Positions 18,731 through 27,231 of a stretch of DNA of 64,000 nt are shown here, one piece after another. The notes under the pieces were generated by a model. The model made no database searches. It worked only from the letters and a program-made list of their open reading frames with translations, and had not been told where the DNA came from. Position 1 is the stretch's first letter; each line of letters opens with the position of its first letter. Source of the stretch: Streptacidiphilus sp. PB12-B1b (GTDB taxonomy: Bacteria; Actinomycetota; Actinomycetes; Streptomycetales; Streptomycetaceae); NCBI RefSeq assembly GCF_014084125.1, contig NZ_CP048405.1:7378001-7442000 (forward strand). Direction: 5' to 3'. The position numbers and the translations under genes are program-made.

Positions 18731-20110
18731 TCAGGCGACGGACTGCAGCTCCGGCCGCAGCTCGGGCCGGGGCCGGGGCAGCGCGGCGGAGCCTGCCACC
18801 ACCCGCTCCGGGTGCACCGCGTTGTCCTGGAGCGGCGTCAGCTGGTGCCGCAGCCGCAGCGCCAGCACCGTGATCAGGACGGTGCAGCCCGCCATCACGG
18901 CCAGGTAGGCGACCGAGGCGCCCGCGCCGACCAGCAGCACGCCGGCCGCCGGGCCCATGGCCACCGCGATCTGCTTCACCAGCGCGAAGGCCGCGTTGTA
19001 GGTGCCGAGCAGCCGGGCCGGGGCCAGGTCGGCGACGATCGGCCCGAGGGTGGGCGCCAGCAGCGCCTCGCCGACGCCGAACAGCGCGTAGACGGAGACC
19101 ATGGCGACGGTGGCGATCATGGCGTCGCCGCGGATCAGCCCGGCCACCCCGGCCATGGCCCAGGCGCCGAGCCAGACCAGGCCGGTGGCGGCGATGGCGG
19201 CGCTGCGGCGGCGGCGCGCGGTCATCCGCACGACGATCATCTGCAGCACCACGATCACCAGGGTGTTGGCGCCCAGGGCGAAGCCCAGGATCGACGGCGA
19301 GGTGCCGACGACGGAGGTGGCGTAGGCGGCGACGCCGGACTCGAACTGGCCGTAGCAGGTGAAGAAGATCAGCCCGGCGAGCAGGCAGACCCGGATCATC
19401 GCCTTGTCCCGGAGCAGCGCCGGGAAGCCCGAGCGGGCCTCGGTGCCCCGGTCGCTCCGGGCGGCCGGTGCGGGGGCGAGCGCCGGGGCGCCCGGGATCC
19501 GGACGCTGCCGGTGACGGCCGCGAGCACCAGGAACATCAGCCCCTCGATGCTGAACAGCAGCGTCAGGCTGGCGGGGCGGTGGACGTCCACGATCTGGCC
19601 GCCGATCATCGCGCCGATGCCCATACCCAGGTTGACCAGGGTGAACTGCAGGGCGAAGGCGTGCGAGCGGGTGGCCGGGGTGGAGCAGCGGACGATCATC
19701 GTCGCCAGCGCGGGCTGCACGGTGGTGACTCCGGCCCCGAACAGGAAGGCCGCAGCCAGGATGTGCTCGCTGCCGGTGGCGTGCCCGAAGGCGAAGGCGC
19801 CGAGCGCGGCGGTGACCGCGCCGACGACCAGCACCGGGCGCGGGCCCCAGCGGTCGATGCCGCGCCCGCTGAAGGGCAGCACGGCGAGGGCCGCGAGCGC
19901 GAACACGGTGAACATCAGCCACGCGGTCATCGAACCGAGGCCGCGCACCTGGTCCACGTACACGAACATGTAGGGGACGGTGAAGCCGCTGCCGAACGCG
20001 CTGAGCGCGTTGCCGAGCTGGACGCGGCGCAGCGTGGACGCCGCCGTTCCGTTCTGCCCGTTGCTCTTGGACTGTCCTGCCTGCTTCTGCTGCCGCAGGG
20101 TGCGGGTCAT
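18731..20110 (-). CDS. MFS transporter (drug:H+ antiporter type)
   Basis: A 459-residue protein with about 12 membrane segments. The loop 2-3 motif appears as FSGRGIDRWGPRPVLVVG (G-x3-D-RxGRR-like) near residue 73, typical of DHA1 efflux carriers. A second related signature is LLGTYNAAFALVKQIAVAMGP in the C-terminal half. Substrate unknown. ATG 20110 is preceded by AAAGGCGG. The gene is divergent from a MarR regulator gene 80 bp away, a common arrangement for inducible efflux. Confidence 0.9.
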   Translation of the reverse strand: MTRTLRQQKQAGQSKSNGQNGTAASTLRRVQLGNALSAFGSGFTVPYMFVYVDQVRGLGSMTAWLMFTVFALAALAVLPFSGRGIDRWGPRPVLVVGAVTAALGAFAFGHATGSEHILAAAFLFGAGVTTVQPALATMIVRCSTPATRSHAFALQFTLVNLGMGIGAMIGGQIVDVHRPASLTLLFSIEGLMFLVLAAVTGSVRIPGAPALAPAPAARSDRGTEARSGFPALLRDKAMIRVCLLAGLIFFTCYGQFESGVAAYATSVVGTSPSILGFALGANTLVIVVLQMIVVRMTARRRRSAAIAATGLVWLGAWAMAGVAGLIRGDAMIATVAMVSVYALFGVGEALLAPTLGPIVADLAPARLLGTYNAAFALVKQIAVAMGPAAGVLLVGAGASVAYLAVMAGCTVLITVLALRLRHQLTPLQDNAVHPERVVAGSAALPRPRPELRPELQSVA

Positions 20111-20190
20111 GCTGCACCGCCTTTCGCTCTCGATCCTGTTTCTCATGAAAGAGTAAACACCTAAAGTCTTCAGAACGCAAGGCTATACAC

Positions 20191-20763
20191 TTGACCCATG
20201 ACCGAGCCAACGCAGGGCCCCCGCTCTCCCCGACGTCCGAGCTGGACATCGGCGAGCAGGTGGCGGCGTACCAGCGCGAGTTCCCGACCGTCGATCCGCA
20301 GGTCGAGACGATCGTCAGCACCCTGTCCCGGCTCGCCCGGCGGATGTCGGTGGCGTACGGGCGGCAGCTGACCGACCTCGGCATCGGCTCGGCCGACTGG
20401 GAGGTCCTGAAGGCGCTGATCGTGGCCGGCAGCCCCTACCGGCTGGGCCCGGGCGAGCTGGCCAAGCGGCTCGGGCTGACCCCGGCCGCGATGACGCACC
20501 GGATCGACCGGATGGCCGCGGCGGACCTGGTCACCCGCAGCCGGGACGAGAGCAACCGGGTCCGGGTGATCATCGAGCTGACCGAGCTGGGCCGGGAGAA
20601 GTGGCTGGAGTCCATGCGGATGGCGGCCGTCTTCGAGGAGGACGTGCTGCAGGACGCCTCCACCGAGGAGCGCGCGGTGCTGGCCGGGCAGCTGGGCCGG
20701 ATGCTGCGCCGGGTCGAGCAGCACCAGCCGGACGCCCTCGGCCGCTGCGACGACCTGGACTGA
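20191..20763 (+). CDS. MarR family transcriptional regulator
   Basis: Winged-helix protein of up to 190 residues. The recognition region reads LGPGELAKRLGLTPAAMTHRIDRMAAADLVTR, and the wing carries RSRDESNRVRVIIELTELG (DxRxxxxxLT-like). The start is uncertain. The frame opens with TTG 20191. An ATG at 20198 that looks like a natural start is in another frame, and the codons between it and residue 25 would need a one-base shift. The gene is divergent from the MFS transporter, so it probably represses that promoter. The N-terminal ~45 residues before the first helix (TVDPQVETIVSTLSRLARR) are not informative. Confidence 0.85.
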   Translation: MTHDRANAGPPLSPTSELDIGEQVAAYQREFPTVDPQVETIVSTLSRLARRMSVAYGRQLTDLGIGSADWEVLKALIVAGSPYRLGPGELAKRLGLTPAAMTHRIDRMAAADLVTRSRDESNRVRVIIELTELGREKWLESMRMAAVFEEDVLQDASTEERAVLAGQLGRMLRRVEQHQPDALGRCDDLD

Positions 20764-20787
20764 TCAGTCACCCCGGCGCGCGGGCCC

Positions 20788-20859
20788 GGCGCGGGCGGGC
20801 GAGCGCCGGCGCGGGCGGGCGAGCGCCGGCGCGGGCGGGCGAGCGCCGGCGCGGGCGGG
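20788..20859. repeat. 20-bp tandem repeat, about 3.5 copies
   Basis: Perfect copies of GCGGGCGGGCGAGCGCCGGC at 20791-20810, 20811-20830 and 20831-20850, with a partial fourth. It lies between the marR stop codon and the terminator at 20867. No coding role is seen. Confidence 0.93.
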
Positions 20860-20866
20860 AACGACA

Positions 20867-20901
20867 GTGCCGCCCGGCCGCGGGAGCGCGGCGGGCGGCA
20901 C
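20867..20901. terminator. Bidirectional terminator between convergent marR and binding-protein genes
   Basis: GTGCCGCCCGGCCGCG, loop GGAG, CGCGGCGGGCGGCAC: a 15-bp stem with a single bulged base. It is placed between two convergent genes and ends 21 bp after the stop of the osmoprotectant binding-protein gene. Confidence 0.85.
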
Positions 20902-20922
20902 TGGCCGAGCGGGCGGAACGGG

Positions 20923-21879
20923 TCAGGACGGCAGGCCGACCGACTGCAGCCAGGCGGTGGCGACCGGCAGCGGGTCGGCGCCCTTGGCGCTCACCTGGCT
21001 GTCCAGCTGCAGCAGCGTCGCCGTGTCGAGCTTGGCGGAGACGGCGTTCAGGGCGGAGACCACGGCCGGGGTCAGCACGCTCTTCTGGCCGACCGGCACG
21101 ACGTTCTGGAAGCCGAAGAGGTTCTTCGGGTCCTGCAGAACGACCCACTTGTCGGCGGTGACCGTGGTGTCGGTCGTGAAGATGTCACCGACCTGGATGT
21201 TGTTGGCCTTCAGCGCGCCCTCGGTCAGCGGGCCGCCCGCGTCCAGGGCCTTGAAGCCCTTGAACTTCAGCCCGTACTCGGCCGACAGCCCGATCAGGCC
21301 CTCCTGCCGGGTCTGGAACTCCGGCGCCGCGCCGATGGTCAGGTCGCCCGCGAAGGGCGCCAGGTCGGCGATGGTGGAGGCGCTGGTCAGGTGGTACTTG
21401 GCGGCGGTCTGGGCGTTGACCGTCAGCGAGTCCTTGTCCTGCGCCGGGGAGGGGTCCAGCAGCTCCAGGCCCGGGGCCAGCTTGGCGGTCAGCTGGTTGT
21501 CGGTGTCGGAGACGCTGGTGGGCGTCGCCGCCTTGTCCAGGTACGCCAGCAGCGCGCCGTTGTACTCCGGCATCAGCTGGATGTCGCCGTTCCGCAGCAG
21601 GCCGTAGGTCACCTCGCGGCTGCCGATGTTGTACTTGTAGGTCACCTTGACGCCCTGGGCCTTGAGCGTCACGCCGTAGATGTCGGCGAGCAGGGTGCTC
21701 TCGGTGAAGTCGTTGGAGCCGATGACGATGGAACCGGCGGCTGCAGAGGTCTTGGGCGCGAGGGGGTTCGCGGAACTCGAGCTCGATGAGGAGCCGCAGG
21801 CCGCCAGCGTGACCGCGGCGGCAGAGGCGATGAGGGCGGCGGCGATACGAGTGGGACGGCCGCTGGTAGTCGTAGTCAC
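20923..21879 (-). CDS. Glycine betaine/osmoprotectant ABC transporter substrate-binding lipoprotein
   Basis: A 318-residue OpuCC/ProX-like binding protein. A signal segment ends in the lipobox TLAACGSS, so the protein should be lipid-anchored outside. The mature part has the family pattern IVIGSNDFTESTLLADIYG and DIQLMPEYNGALLAYL. The usual aromatic cage for the quaternary amine is plausible (Tyr/Trp residues) but cannot be verified by eye. GTG 21879 is preceded by GGAATGGA; a TTG start seven codons earlier is possible. Its ATPase and two permeases are encoded on the same strand at 26560-29020, about 4.7 kb upstream, with the conservon in between. Confidence 0.9.
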   Translation of the reverse strand: MTTTTSGRPTRIAAALIASAAAVTLAACGSSSSSSSANPLAPKTSAAAGSIVIGSNDFTESTLLADIYGVTLKAQGVKVTYKYNIGSREVTYGLLRNGDIQLMPEYNGALLAYLDKAATPTSVSDTDNQLTAKLAPGLELLDPSPAQDKDSLTVNAQTAAKYHLTSASTIADLAPFAGDLTIGAAPEFQTRQEGLIGLSAEYGLKFKGFKALDAGGPLTEGALKANNIQVGDIFTTDTTVTADKWVVLQDPKNLFGFQNVVPVGQKSVLTPAVVSALNAVSAKLDTATLLQLDSQVSAKGADPLPVATAWLQSVGLPS

Positions 21880-22185
21880 TGTTCCATTCCGGATGTTCAA
21901 GGGTTATGGGCGGTGCTAGAGATCATGCTCACGGGCCTGTGCGGCCCGTCTGCCGGACCGGCAGCCAACTTCCGTACCCGGTGATACTGGAGTGCCTTCC
22001 CCCTGTTCCGGAAGCATCTTGATGACTTCGTATCACAATGTTCACAGAGTCACCTCTGACAAGAAGCGACCATTGCCGGTAGTCTCCGCACGATTGCGCG
22101 TTCGGACGAACGGGTACCCGTGCGAGTCGGACATTTACTGATGCATCGTCATGTCGCAGGTACGGAGCTGAACGAGGAGCCCCGC
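21880..22185. other. Divergent promoter region, binding protein versus conservon
   Basis: About 306 bp with lower G+C than the surrounding coding sequence, consistent with promoters facing both ways. No gene was found. The stretch near 22010-22080 is the most AT-rich. No exact operator was identified. Confidence 0.5.
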
Positions 22186-24723
22186 ATGTCCCCCCAGGAC
22201 GCGCATCCGGAGACATCCGGCGTCCAGGCGCCGGCCGGACCGGCTGCCCTCGCCCCCGACGAGCCCGGCCTGCGCGCCAGGATCGGCCGCAGCCTCGACC
22301 GGACCCCGTTCCGGCGCAAGCTCAACGCCCTGGTCATCGTGCCGGTCGTGGTCATCTCGGTGCTGTTCGGCGTGATCATCGCCAATGAGATAGGCCAGGC
22401 CGAATCCACCGGCAACCAGGCCCAGTTGATGCGCAGCAGCGCCCAGGTCGCGCTGCTCGCCGACGACGTCCGCGCCGAGCAGCAGCAGGCCATCCTGCTG
22501 TGGACCCGCTTCGACCTGAAGTCGACCGTGCACGGCGCCGGGCCGGTCGACAGCAGCGCCTACGGCCAGGCCCAGCAGGCCACCGACGCGCAGGCGCTGG
22601 TGGTCAGCAACTCCTTCGGCGCGAACCTGCCGGTCGACGAGGCGCAGGCGCTCAACGAGGTCGGCAACCTGCGCGACGTCCGCTCGCAGATCACCACCGG
22701 CGCCATGGCCGCCGCCAACATCGACGACGCCTACAACTCGGCCGCCAACGACCTGGTCGACGGCCTTGGGCTGACCAGCAACCACAGCGGCGACATCACC
22801 CTGTCGCAGACCCTGGACGCGCTGCTGCGGGCCGACGGCGCGCACGCCGCGTACGAGACCGGGCTGCTGTCCGCACAGACCTACGACTCCGAGTCGCTGA
22901 TCGAGTTCGTCGCCACCGTCGGCCAGCTCAACCAGTACCAGTACCAGGAGCAGCGCTTCGACGAGCTGGCCGACGCCGCGCAGTCCACCGCGCTCTCCGC
23001 GGTGGACTACAACTCCTCGCAGAGCCAGCTCACCTACGCCTACTCGGTGCTGGAGGACAACCCGGCGCCGCTGTCGGACGACCCGAACGACGCGGTCGGG
23101 GTGCCGCAGGCGCTGGCGCTGTACCCGACGATCGCCGCCGAGGCGGCGATCCGGCAGCACGCGGTGCAGCTGCTGGCCGGGCAGATCGCGTCCAGCGCCG
23201 ACGGCGACGCCGCCTCCGCCGGGTGGCGGGCGATCTTCCTGCTGGCCCTGGCGCTGCTGGTGTTCACCACCTGGCTGACCCTGTCGGTGCTGATCAGGCA
23301 CTCGGTGGTGCGCCCGGTGCAGCGGCTGACGGGCGCCGCGCGCAAGGTCGCCGAGGTCTCCGGGCGGGAGCTGGCGCGGGTCGCCGACGACGACGCCACC
23401 GACGAGAGCCCACCGCGGCTGGAGGCCGTGCCGGTGCTGGCGGACGACGAGATCGGCGAGCTGGCTTCGGCGTTCAACCAGGTGCAGGTCACCGCCGCCG
23501 GGCTGCTGGAGCGCCAGGTCACCAGCCGGCGCAACATCGCCGAGATGTTCGGCAACGTCGGCCGCCGGGTCAGCAATCTGACGACACGTCAACTGTCCTT
23601 GATAGACGCGGCCGAGCGCAGCGAGACCGATCCGGAGCTGCTGGAGCGGCTCTACCGGATCGACCACATCGCGGTGCGCATGCAGCGCAACGCCGACAGC
23701 CTGATGCTGCTGGCGGGCATCCGCGAGACCGAGCTGGACGGCCGTCCGGCGCCGGTGAGCCACGCGGTGCGGGCCGCCCTCGGGCAGATCGAGGGCTACC
23801 AGCGGGTGTCGCTGCACGCCCGCTCGGACGCCTCGGTCTCCCCGGACGCCCTGGGCGACCTGGTGCTGATGCTGGCCGAGCTGCTGGAGAACGCCGTCTC
23901 CTTCTCCCCCGCGCACAGCGACGTCGAGGTGACGGTGCGCAGCGCGTCGGGCGGGCGCGCGGTGATCGAGATCGTGGACCACGGCCTGGGCATGGGCTCG
24001 GACCGGATGGCCGAGGAGAACGCCCGGCTGGTGCGGCGCGAACGCCTGGACCTGGTGCCGACCAAGGTGCTCGGACTGTTCGTGGTGGGCACCCTGGCCC
24101 GGCGCTGGGGCATCACCGTCACCCTGGCCCGGACCCCGGGCGGCGGCGTGACCAGCACCGTGACCGTCCCGCCGGAGCTGGTGACGGCCGCTCCGGCCGC
24201 CGCGCAGCAGCCCGCCCCGGCGCTGCCGACCCCGGCCGCGCTGGCCGTGCCGGCGCCGTCCGCACCGGCCCGGGCGACGGCCCTCGCGTCCTCGGGCCTC
24301 CCGTACAACGCTCCTTCGCACGCCGCCCCGGCCGCGTACGCCCCTGCCGCGCAGGCCCCGGCGGCGACCGGGCCCGCGCCGGTGCCGGTGGTGCCGCCGG
24401 CGACCGGCGGGGCGCTGCCTCGGCGGGCGCCGCGCCGCGCGCCGGACGAGCCCGAGCACGGCCAGGCCAGTGCCGAGCCCGCCGCCACCGACACCGCCCG
24501 CCCGGCGGCCGAGCCCTCGGGCGGCCTGCGCCGCCGGGTCCGCGGGGCCACCCTGGAGGGGCGTCCCGGCGCCGCACCGGCGGCGCCCGCGCCGCGGGAG
24601 GTGGACGCCGAGGCCGTCCGGGACTCCATGGAGGAGTTCGAGGAGGCCGTCCGTCGCGCCGAACTGGACAGCACCCGCAAGGATCTACGCACACCAGAAC
24701 GTCCGGAAGGAACGGGCTCATGA
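22186..24723 (+). CDS. cvnA: Conservon sensor kinase-like protein CvnA
   Basis: An 845-residue membrane protein with the CvnA layout. A first membrane segment (ALVIVPVVVISVLFGVIIA) is followed by an ~310-residue extracellular nitrate/nitrite-sensor-like helical domain, a second segment (AIFLLALALLVFTTWLTLSVLI), a HAMP-like linker, and an HATPase_c domain. The ATPase N-box is LLENAVSFSPAHS and the G-box DHGLGMG; a further glycine motif is GLFVVGTLARRWG. A Pro/Ala-rich tail of about 180 residues follows. As in other CvnA proteins, a conventional phospho-accepting His box is not obvious. ATG 22186 has GAGGAG upstream. The stop overlaps the cvnB start by ATGA. Confidence 0.92.
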   Translation: MSPQDAHPETSGVQAPAGPAALAPDEPGLRARIGRSLDRTPFRRKLNALVIVPVVVISVLFGVIIANEIGQAESTGNQAQLMRSSAQVALLADDVRAEQQQAILLWTRFDLKSTVHGAGPVDSSAYGQAQQATDAQALVVSNSFGANLPVDEAQALNEVGNLRDVRSQITTGAMAAANIDDAYNSAANDLVDGLGLTSNHSGDITLSQTLDALLRADGAHAAYETGLLSAQTYDSESLIEFVATVGQLNQYQYQEQRFDELADAAQSTALSAVDYNSSQSQLTYAYSVLEDNPAPLSDDPNDAVGVPQALALYPTIAAEAAIRQHAVQLLAGQIASSADGDAASAGWRAIFLLALALLVFTTWLTLSVLIRHSVVRPVQRLTGAARKVAEVSGRELARVADDDATDESPPRLEAVPVLADDEIGELASAFNQVQVTAAGLLERQVTSRRNIAEMFGNVGRRVSNLTTRQLSLIDAAERSETDPELLERLYRIDHIAVRMQRNADSLMLLAGIRETELDGRPAPVSHAVRAALGQIEGYQRVSLHARSDASVSPDALGDLVLMLAELLENAVSFSPAHSDVEVTVRSASGGRAVIEIVDHGLGMGSDRMAEENARLVRRERLDLVPTKVLGLFVVGTLARRWGITVTLARTPGGGVTSTVTVPPELVTAAPAAAQQPAPALPTPAALAVPAPSAPARATALASSGLPYNAPSHAAPAAYAPAAQAPAATGPAPVPVVPPATGGALPRRAPRRAPDEPEHGQASAEPAATDTARPAAEPSGGLRRRVRGATLEGRPGAAPAAPAPREVDAEAVRDSMEEFEEAVRRAELDSTRKDLRTPERPEGTGS

Positions 24724-25196
24724 CCACGCCCACAGACCCCAGCCCCAACGAGCCCGCCGTCCCCGGTGACCTGCGCAGCGCAGCGGCCGACTTCACCTGG
24801 CTGCTGAACCGTTTCGCCACGGAGACGGCCGGGGTGGTGGACGCCATCGCGGTGTCCTCCGACGGGCTGCTCATCGCCGTCTCCCGGCTGCGCGACCACG
24901 CCGACTCCGAGCGCCTCGCGGCGATCGTCTCCGGCATCACCAGCCTGGCCGCCGGCGCCTCGGGCAACTACGGGCTCGGCTCGCTCAACAAGGTCATCAT
25001 CGACCTGGAGGGCGGCCACCTGCTGGTCTCGGCGATCGGTCACGGCTCGGTGCTCGGCGTCGTCGCCTCCAAGGAGGCCAAGCTGGGGAACATCGCGTAC
25101 GAGATGACGCTGTTCGCCAACCGGGCCGGGGCCGCGCTCAGCCCGCAGCTGATCATCGAGCTGAAGAACGGCGTGGGCTCGCCGGTCGCCAACTGA
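24720..25196 (+). CDS. cvnB: Conservon roadblock/LC7 protein CvnB
   Basis: A 158-residue roadblock/LC7 domain protein (FTWLLNRFATETAGVVDAIAVSSDGLLIA, then GHLLVSAIGHGSVLGVVAS). In conservons such proteins associate at the membrane with the CvnA sensor and CvnD GTPase and are thought to act as an activator or scaffold. The start overlaps the cvnA stop codon (ATGA), so translation is probably coupled. Confidence 0.93.
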   Translation: MTTPTDPSPNEPAVPGDLRSAAADFTWLLNRFATETAGVVDAIAVSSDGLLIAVSRLRDHADSERLAAIVSGITSLAAGASGNYGLGSLNKVIIDLEGGHLLVSAIGHGSVLGVVASKEAKLGNIAYEMTLFANRAGAALSPQLIIELKNGVGSPVAN

Positions 25197-25256
25197 GCCG
25201 CAGCGTGCGGCCGGAGGCGACCGGACAGGACGGATCCATCAACCACGGGGGCGACC

Positions 25257-25904
25257 ATGGGAGGAACGGCATCGTGGCCAGCGCACCACCCGCCGAGGGC
25301 GCGCAGGGCTTCCCGCACGCGGGGCTCGTCCGCCCGTTGCGCCCCTATGTCATGGCGGACGACCCGGAGCCCGTCCCGGCCCTTCCTCCCGAGCCCCACG
25401 CGCCCCCTGCGCCCCCCGCACCCCCGGGCCCCCGGCACCGGGCGCGCAGACCCCGGCAGTCCCCGCAGGCACCGCCGCCGACCCCCGGGCGAGGGCGATT
25501 CGCCCTCCGGACGCAGCAGCCTGGCCCTGCGGCCGTTCCTGCTCACCGCCGGACGCGTCGCCGGAAGCGGTTCCGGGAGCGAGAGCCCCCCACTGCCGCT
25601 GGAGACCCAGGTCGTCGCCACGGCCGAAGGCCTCACCGCACTGGACGGCCTGACCTTCGAGCACCAGGCCATCGTCGCCGCGTGCCGGGTGCCGCAGTCC
25701 CTCGCCGAGCTCGCCGCCCGGCTGCACCTGCACCTGAACGTGGTCCGGGTCATCGCCGGAGACCTGCACAGCGCACGACAGTTGGCCGTGTACGTACCCC
25801 AGGCCAGCACCGCCCAGGATGTATCCGTACTGCGAAGGGTTATCGATGGTCTCCGCGCCGTCCCCGACTCCCGAGGGCTACCGCGTGGCAACCGCCCCGC
25901 CTAG
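25257..25904 (+). CDS. cvnC: Conservon DUF742 protein CvnC, N-terminus probably frame-disrupted
   Basis: The DUF742 core is intact in this frame from about base 25520: LALRPFLLTAGRV, LTALDGLTFEHQAIVAACRVPQSLAELAARL, LNVVRVIAGDL. The first ~80 codons of this frame are Arg/Pro-rich and unlike the family. A better N-terminus is in the next frame: GTG 25274 with GGGAGGAA upstream, reading into FPHAGLVRPLRPYVMADD and a Pro/Ala linker. Joining the two needs net frame changes in the C/G-runs between about 25420 and 25490. The true gene is probably 25274-25904 with an indel, real or a sequence error. It overlaps cvnD by 59 bp. Confidence 0.75.
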   Translation: MGGTASWPAHHPPRARRASRTRGSSARCAPMSWRTTRSPSRPFLPSPTRPLRPPHPRAPGTGRADPGSPRRHRRRPPGEGDSPSGRSSLALRPFLLTAGRVAGSGSGSESPPLPLETQVVATAEGLTALDGLTFEHQAIVAACRVPQSLAELAARLHLHLNVVRVIAGDLHSARQLAVYVPQASTAQDVSVLRRVIDGLRAVPDSRGLPRGNRPA

Positions 25905-26493
25905 CGCCGCCACGGCCGCAGGCAGGCACGCCGCGCCGCAGCTCCGCCCGCCGCTGCCGGTCAAGATGGTCATCGCCGGGGGCTTCGGCGTCGGCAAGAC
26001 GACGACCGTGGCGTCGATATCGGAGATCGAACCGCTCACCACCGAGGCCAGCATCACCGAGGTCGCCGCAGGCGTGGACGACCTCACCCACACCCCGCAC
26101 AAGACCACCACCACCGTGGCCATGGACTTCGGCTGCATCACCCTGGACCCGACGCTGAAGCTCTACCTCTTCGGCACCCCCGGCCAGGACCGCTTCGGCT
26201 TCATGTGGGACGACCTGGTCGAGGGCGCCCTCGGCGGCCTGGTCATCGTGGACACCCGGCGGCTGGACGACTGCTTCGCCGCCGTCGACTTCTTCGAGAA
26301 CCGCAACCTGCCGTTCGCCATCGGGGTCAACGTCTTCGACGGCAGCCTGACCCACGACCTGGACGAGGTGCGCTGGGCGCTGGACGTCAACGACAACGTC
26401 CCGCTGGTGCTGTTCGACGCCCGCGAGCGGGGCTCGGTGCGCGACGCGCTGCTGGTCGTGCTGGAACTCGCCCTGGCCCGCGCCGAGCACTGA
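25846..26493 (+). CDS. cvnD: Conservon small GTPase CvnD
   Basis: A 215-residue Ras-like ATP/GTP-binding protein. P-loop GGFGVGKTTTV lies near residue 46. The switch region has TTTTVAMDFGCI, and the G3 motif reads LYLFGTPGQDRF. The NKxD motif is replaced, as usual in this family (NVFDGS). In conservons it is the output GTPase, regulated by CvnA-C at the membrane in a way compared to eukaryotic G-protein systems. ATG 25846 lies inside the cvnC gene and has AAGGG upstream. No cvnE (cytochrome P450) gene follows; a terminator and convergent transporter genes come next. Confidence 0.93.
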   Translation: MVSAPSPTPEGYRVATAPPSAATAAGRHAAPQLRPPLPVKMVIAGGFGVGKTTTVASISEIEPLTTEASITEVAAGVDDLTHTPHKTTTTVAMDFGCITLDPTLKLYLFGTPGQDRFGFMWDDLVEGALGGLVIVDTRRLDDCFAAVDFFENRNLPFAIGVNVFDGSLTHDLDEVRWALDVNDNVPLVLFDARERGSVRDALLVVLELALARAEH

Positions 26494-26513
26494 ACACCCC
26501 CGCCCGGCTTCCC

Positions 26514-26545
26514 GGCGCGGCGGCCCGCAGTGCGGCCGCCGCGCC
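26514..26545. terminator. Bidirectional terminator between cvnD and permease gene
   Basis: Perfect 12-bp arms GGCGCGGCGGCC and GGCCGCCGCGCC around an eight-base loop. It lies 21 bp after cvnD and 15 bp beyond the convergent permease stop. Confidence 0.88.
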
Positions 26546-26559
26546 CCGGGGCGGGCCGG

Positions 26560-27231
26560 TCAGCGCCCGCTGCGCCTGACCCCGGGCGAGACGAACACCC
26601 GCGCCGCCAGCCAGAACAGGCCCAGCGTCACCAGCGCCAGCCCGGCCACCAGGGACGCCCCGCCGACGACCTTGCCGTAGTCCTCCTGGTAGAGGCCGTC
26701 GACGATGTAGCGGCCGAGCCCGCCGAAGGAGACGTAGGCGGCGATGGTCGCGGTCGAGACGATCTGCACCGCCGCCGAGCGCATCCCGCTGAGGATCAGC
26801 GGCAGCGCCACCGGCAGCTCCACCTGGAACAGCACCCGCATCGGGCCCATGCCCATGCCCCGGGCGGCGTCCACCAGCGAGCGGTCCGCGGCGCGCACCG
26901 CCTCGTAGGTGGTGACCAGGATCGGCGGGACGGCCAGCGCCACCAGCGGCACCATGACCGGCGTCAGCCCCAGGCCCATGAGCAGCGTCAGCAGCACCAG
27001 CAGGCCGAAGCTGGGCAGCGCCCGGGCGGCCGTGGCGACGAACGCCAGCGCGTTGCCGCCGCGCCCGGTGTGGCCGGTGGCCAGGCCGATCGGCAGCCCG
27101 ATGGCGGCGGCGATGCCCAGCGCCATCAGCGTGTACAGCACGTGCTCCCACAGCCGTTGCGGGATGCCGTTGGCCCCGCTCCAGTTGGCCTTGCTGGTGT
27201 AGAAGACATCGATGTAGTGCAGCAGGTTCAC
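26560..27231 (-). CDS. Osmoprotectant ABC transporter permease (second)
   Basis: A 223-residue inner-membrane permease with five to six membrane segments. It carries the EAA loop that contacts the ATPase: TTYEAVRAADRSLVDAARGMGMGPMRVLF. Its start overlaps the stop of the upstream permease gene (GTGA), indicating coupled translation. With the adjacent permease and ATPase it forms the translocator for betaine/choline-type compatible solutes. It is the last gene of this minus-strand block; the expected binding protein gene comes only after the conservon. Confidence 0.9.
   Translation of the reverse strand: MNLLHYIDVFYTSKANWSGANGIPQRLWEHVLYTLMALGIAAAIGLPIGLATGHTGRGGNALAFVATAARALPSFGLLVLLTLLMGLGLTPVMVPLVALAVPPILVTTYEAVRAADRSLVDAARGMGMGPMRVLFQVELPVALPLILSGMRSAAVQIVSTATIAAYVSFGGLGRYIVDGLYQEDYGKVVGGASLVAGLALVTLGLFWLAARVFVSPGVRRSGR

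Noticed and set aside
22135-24459. Large minus-strand frame antisense to cvnA
   Set aside because: Typical GC-rich antisense shadow; cvnA has clear domains and coupling to cvnB.
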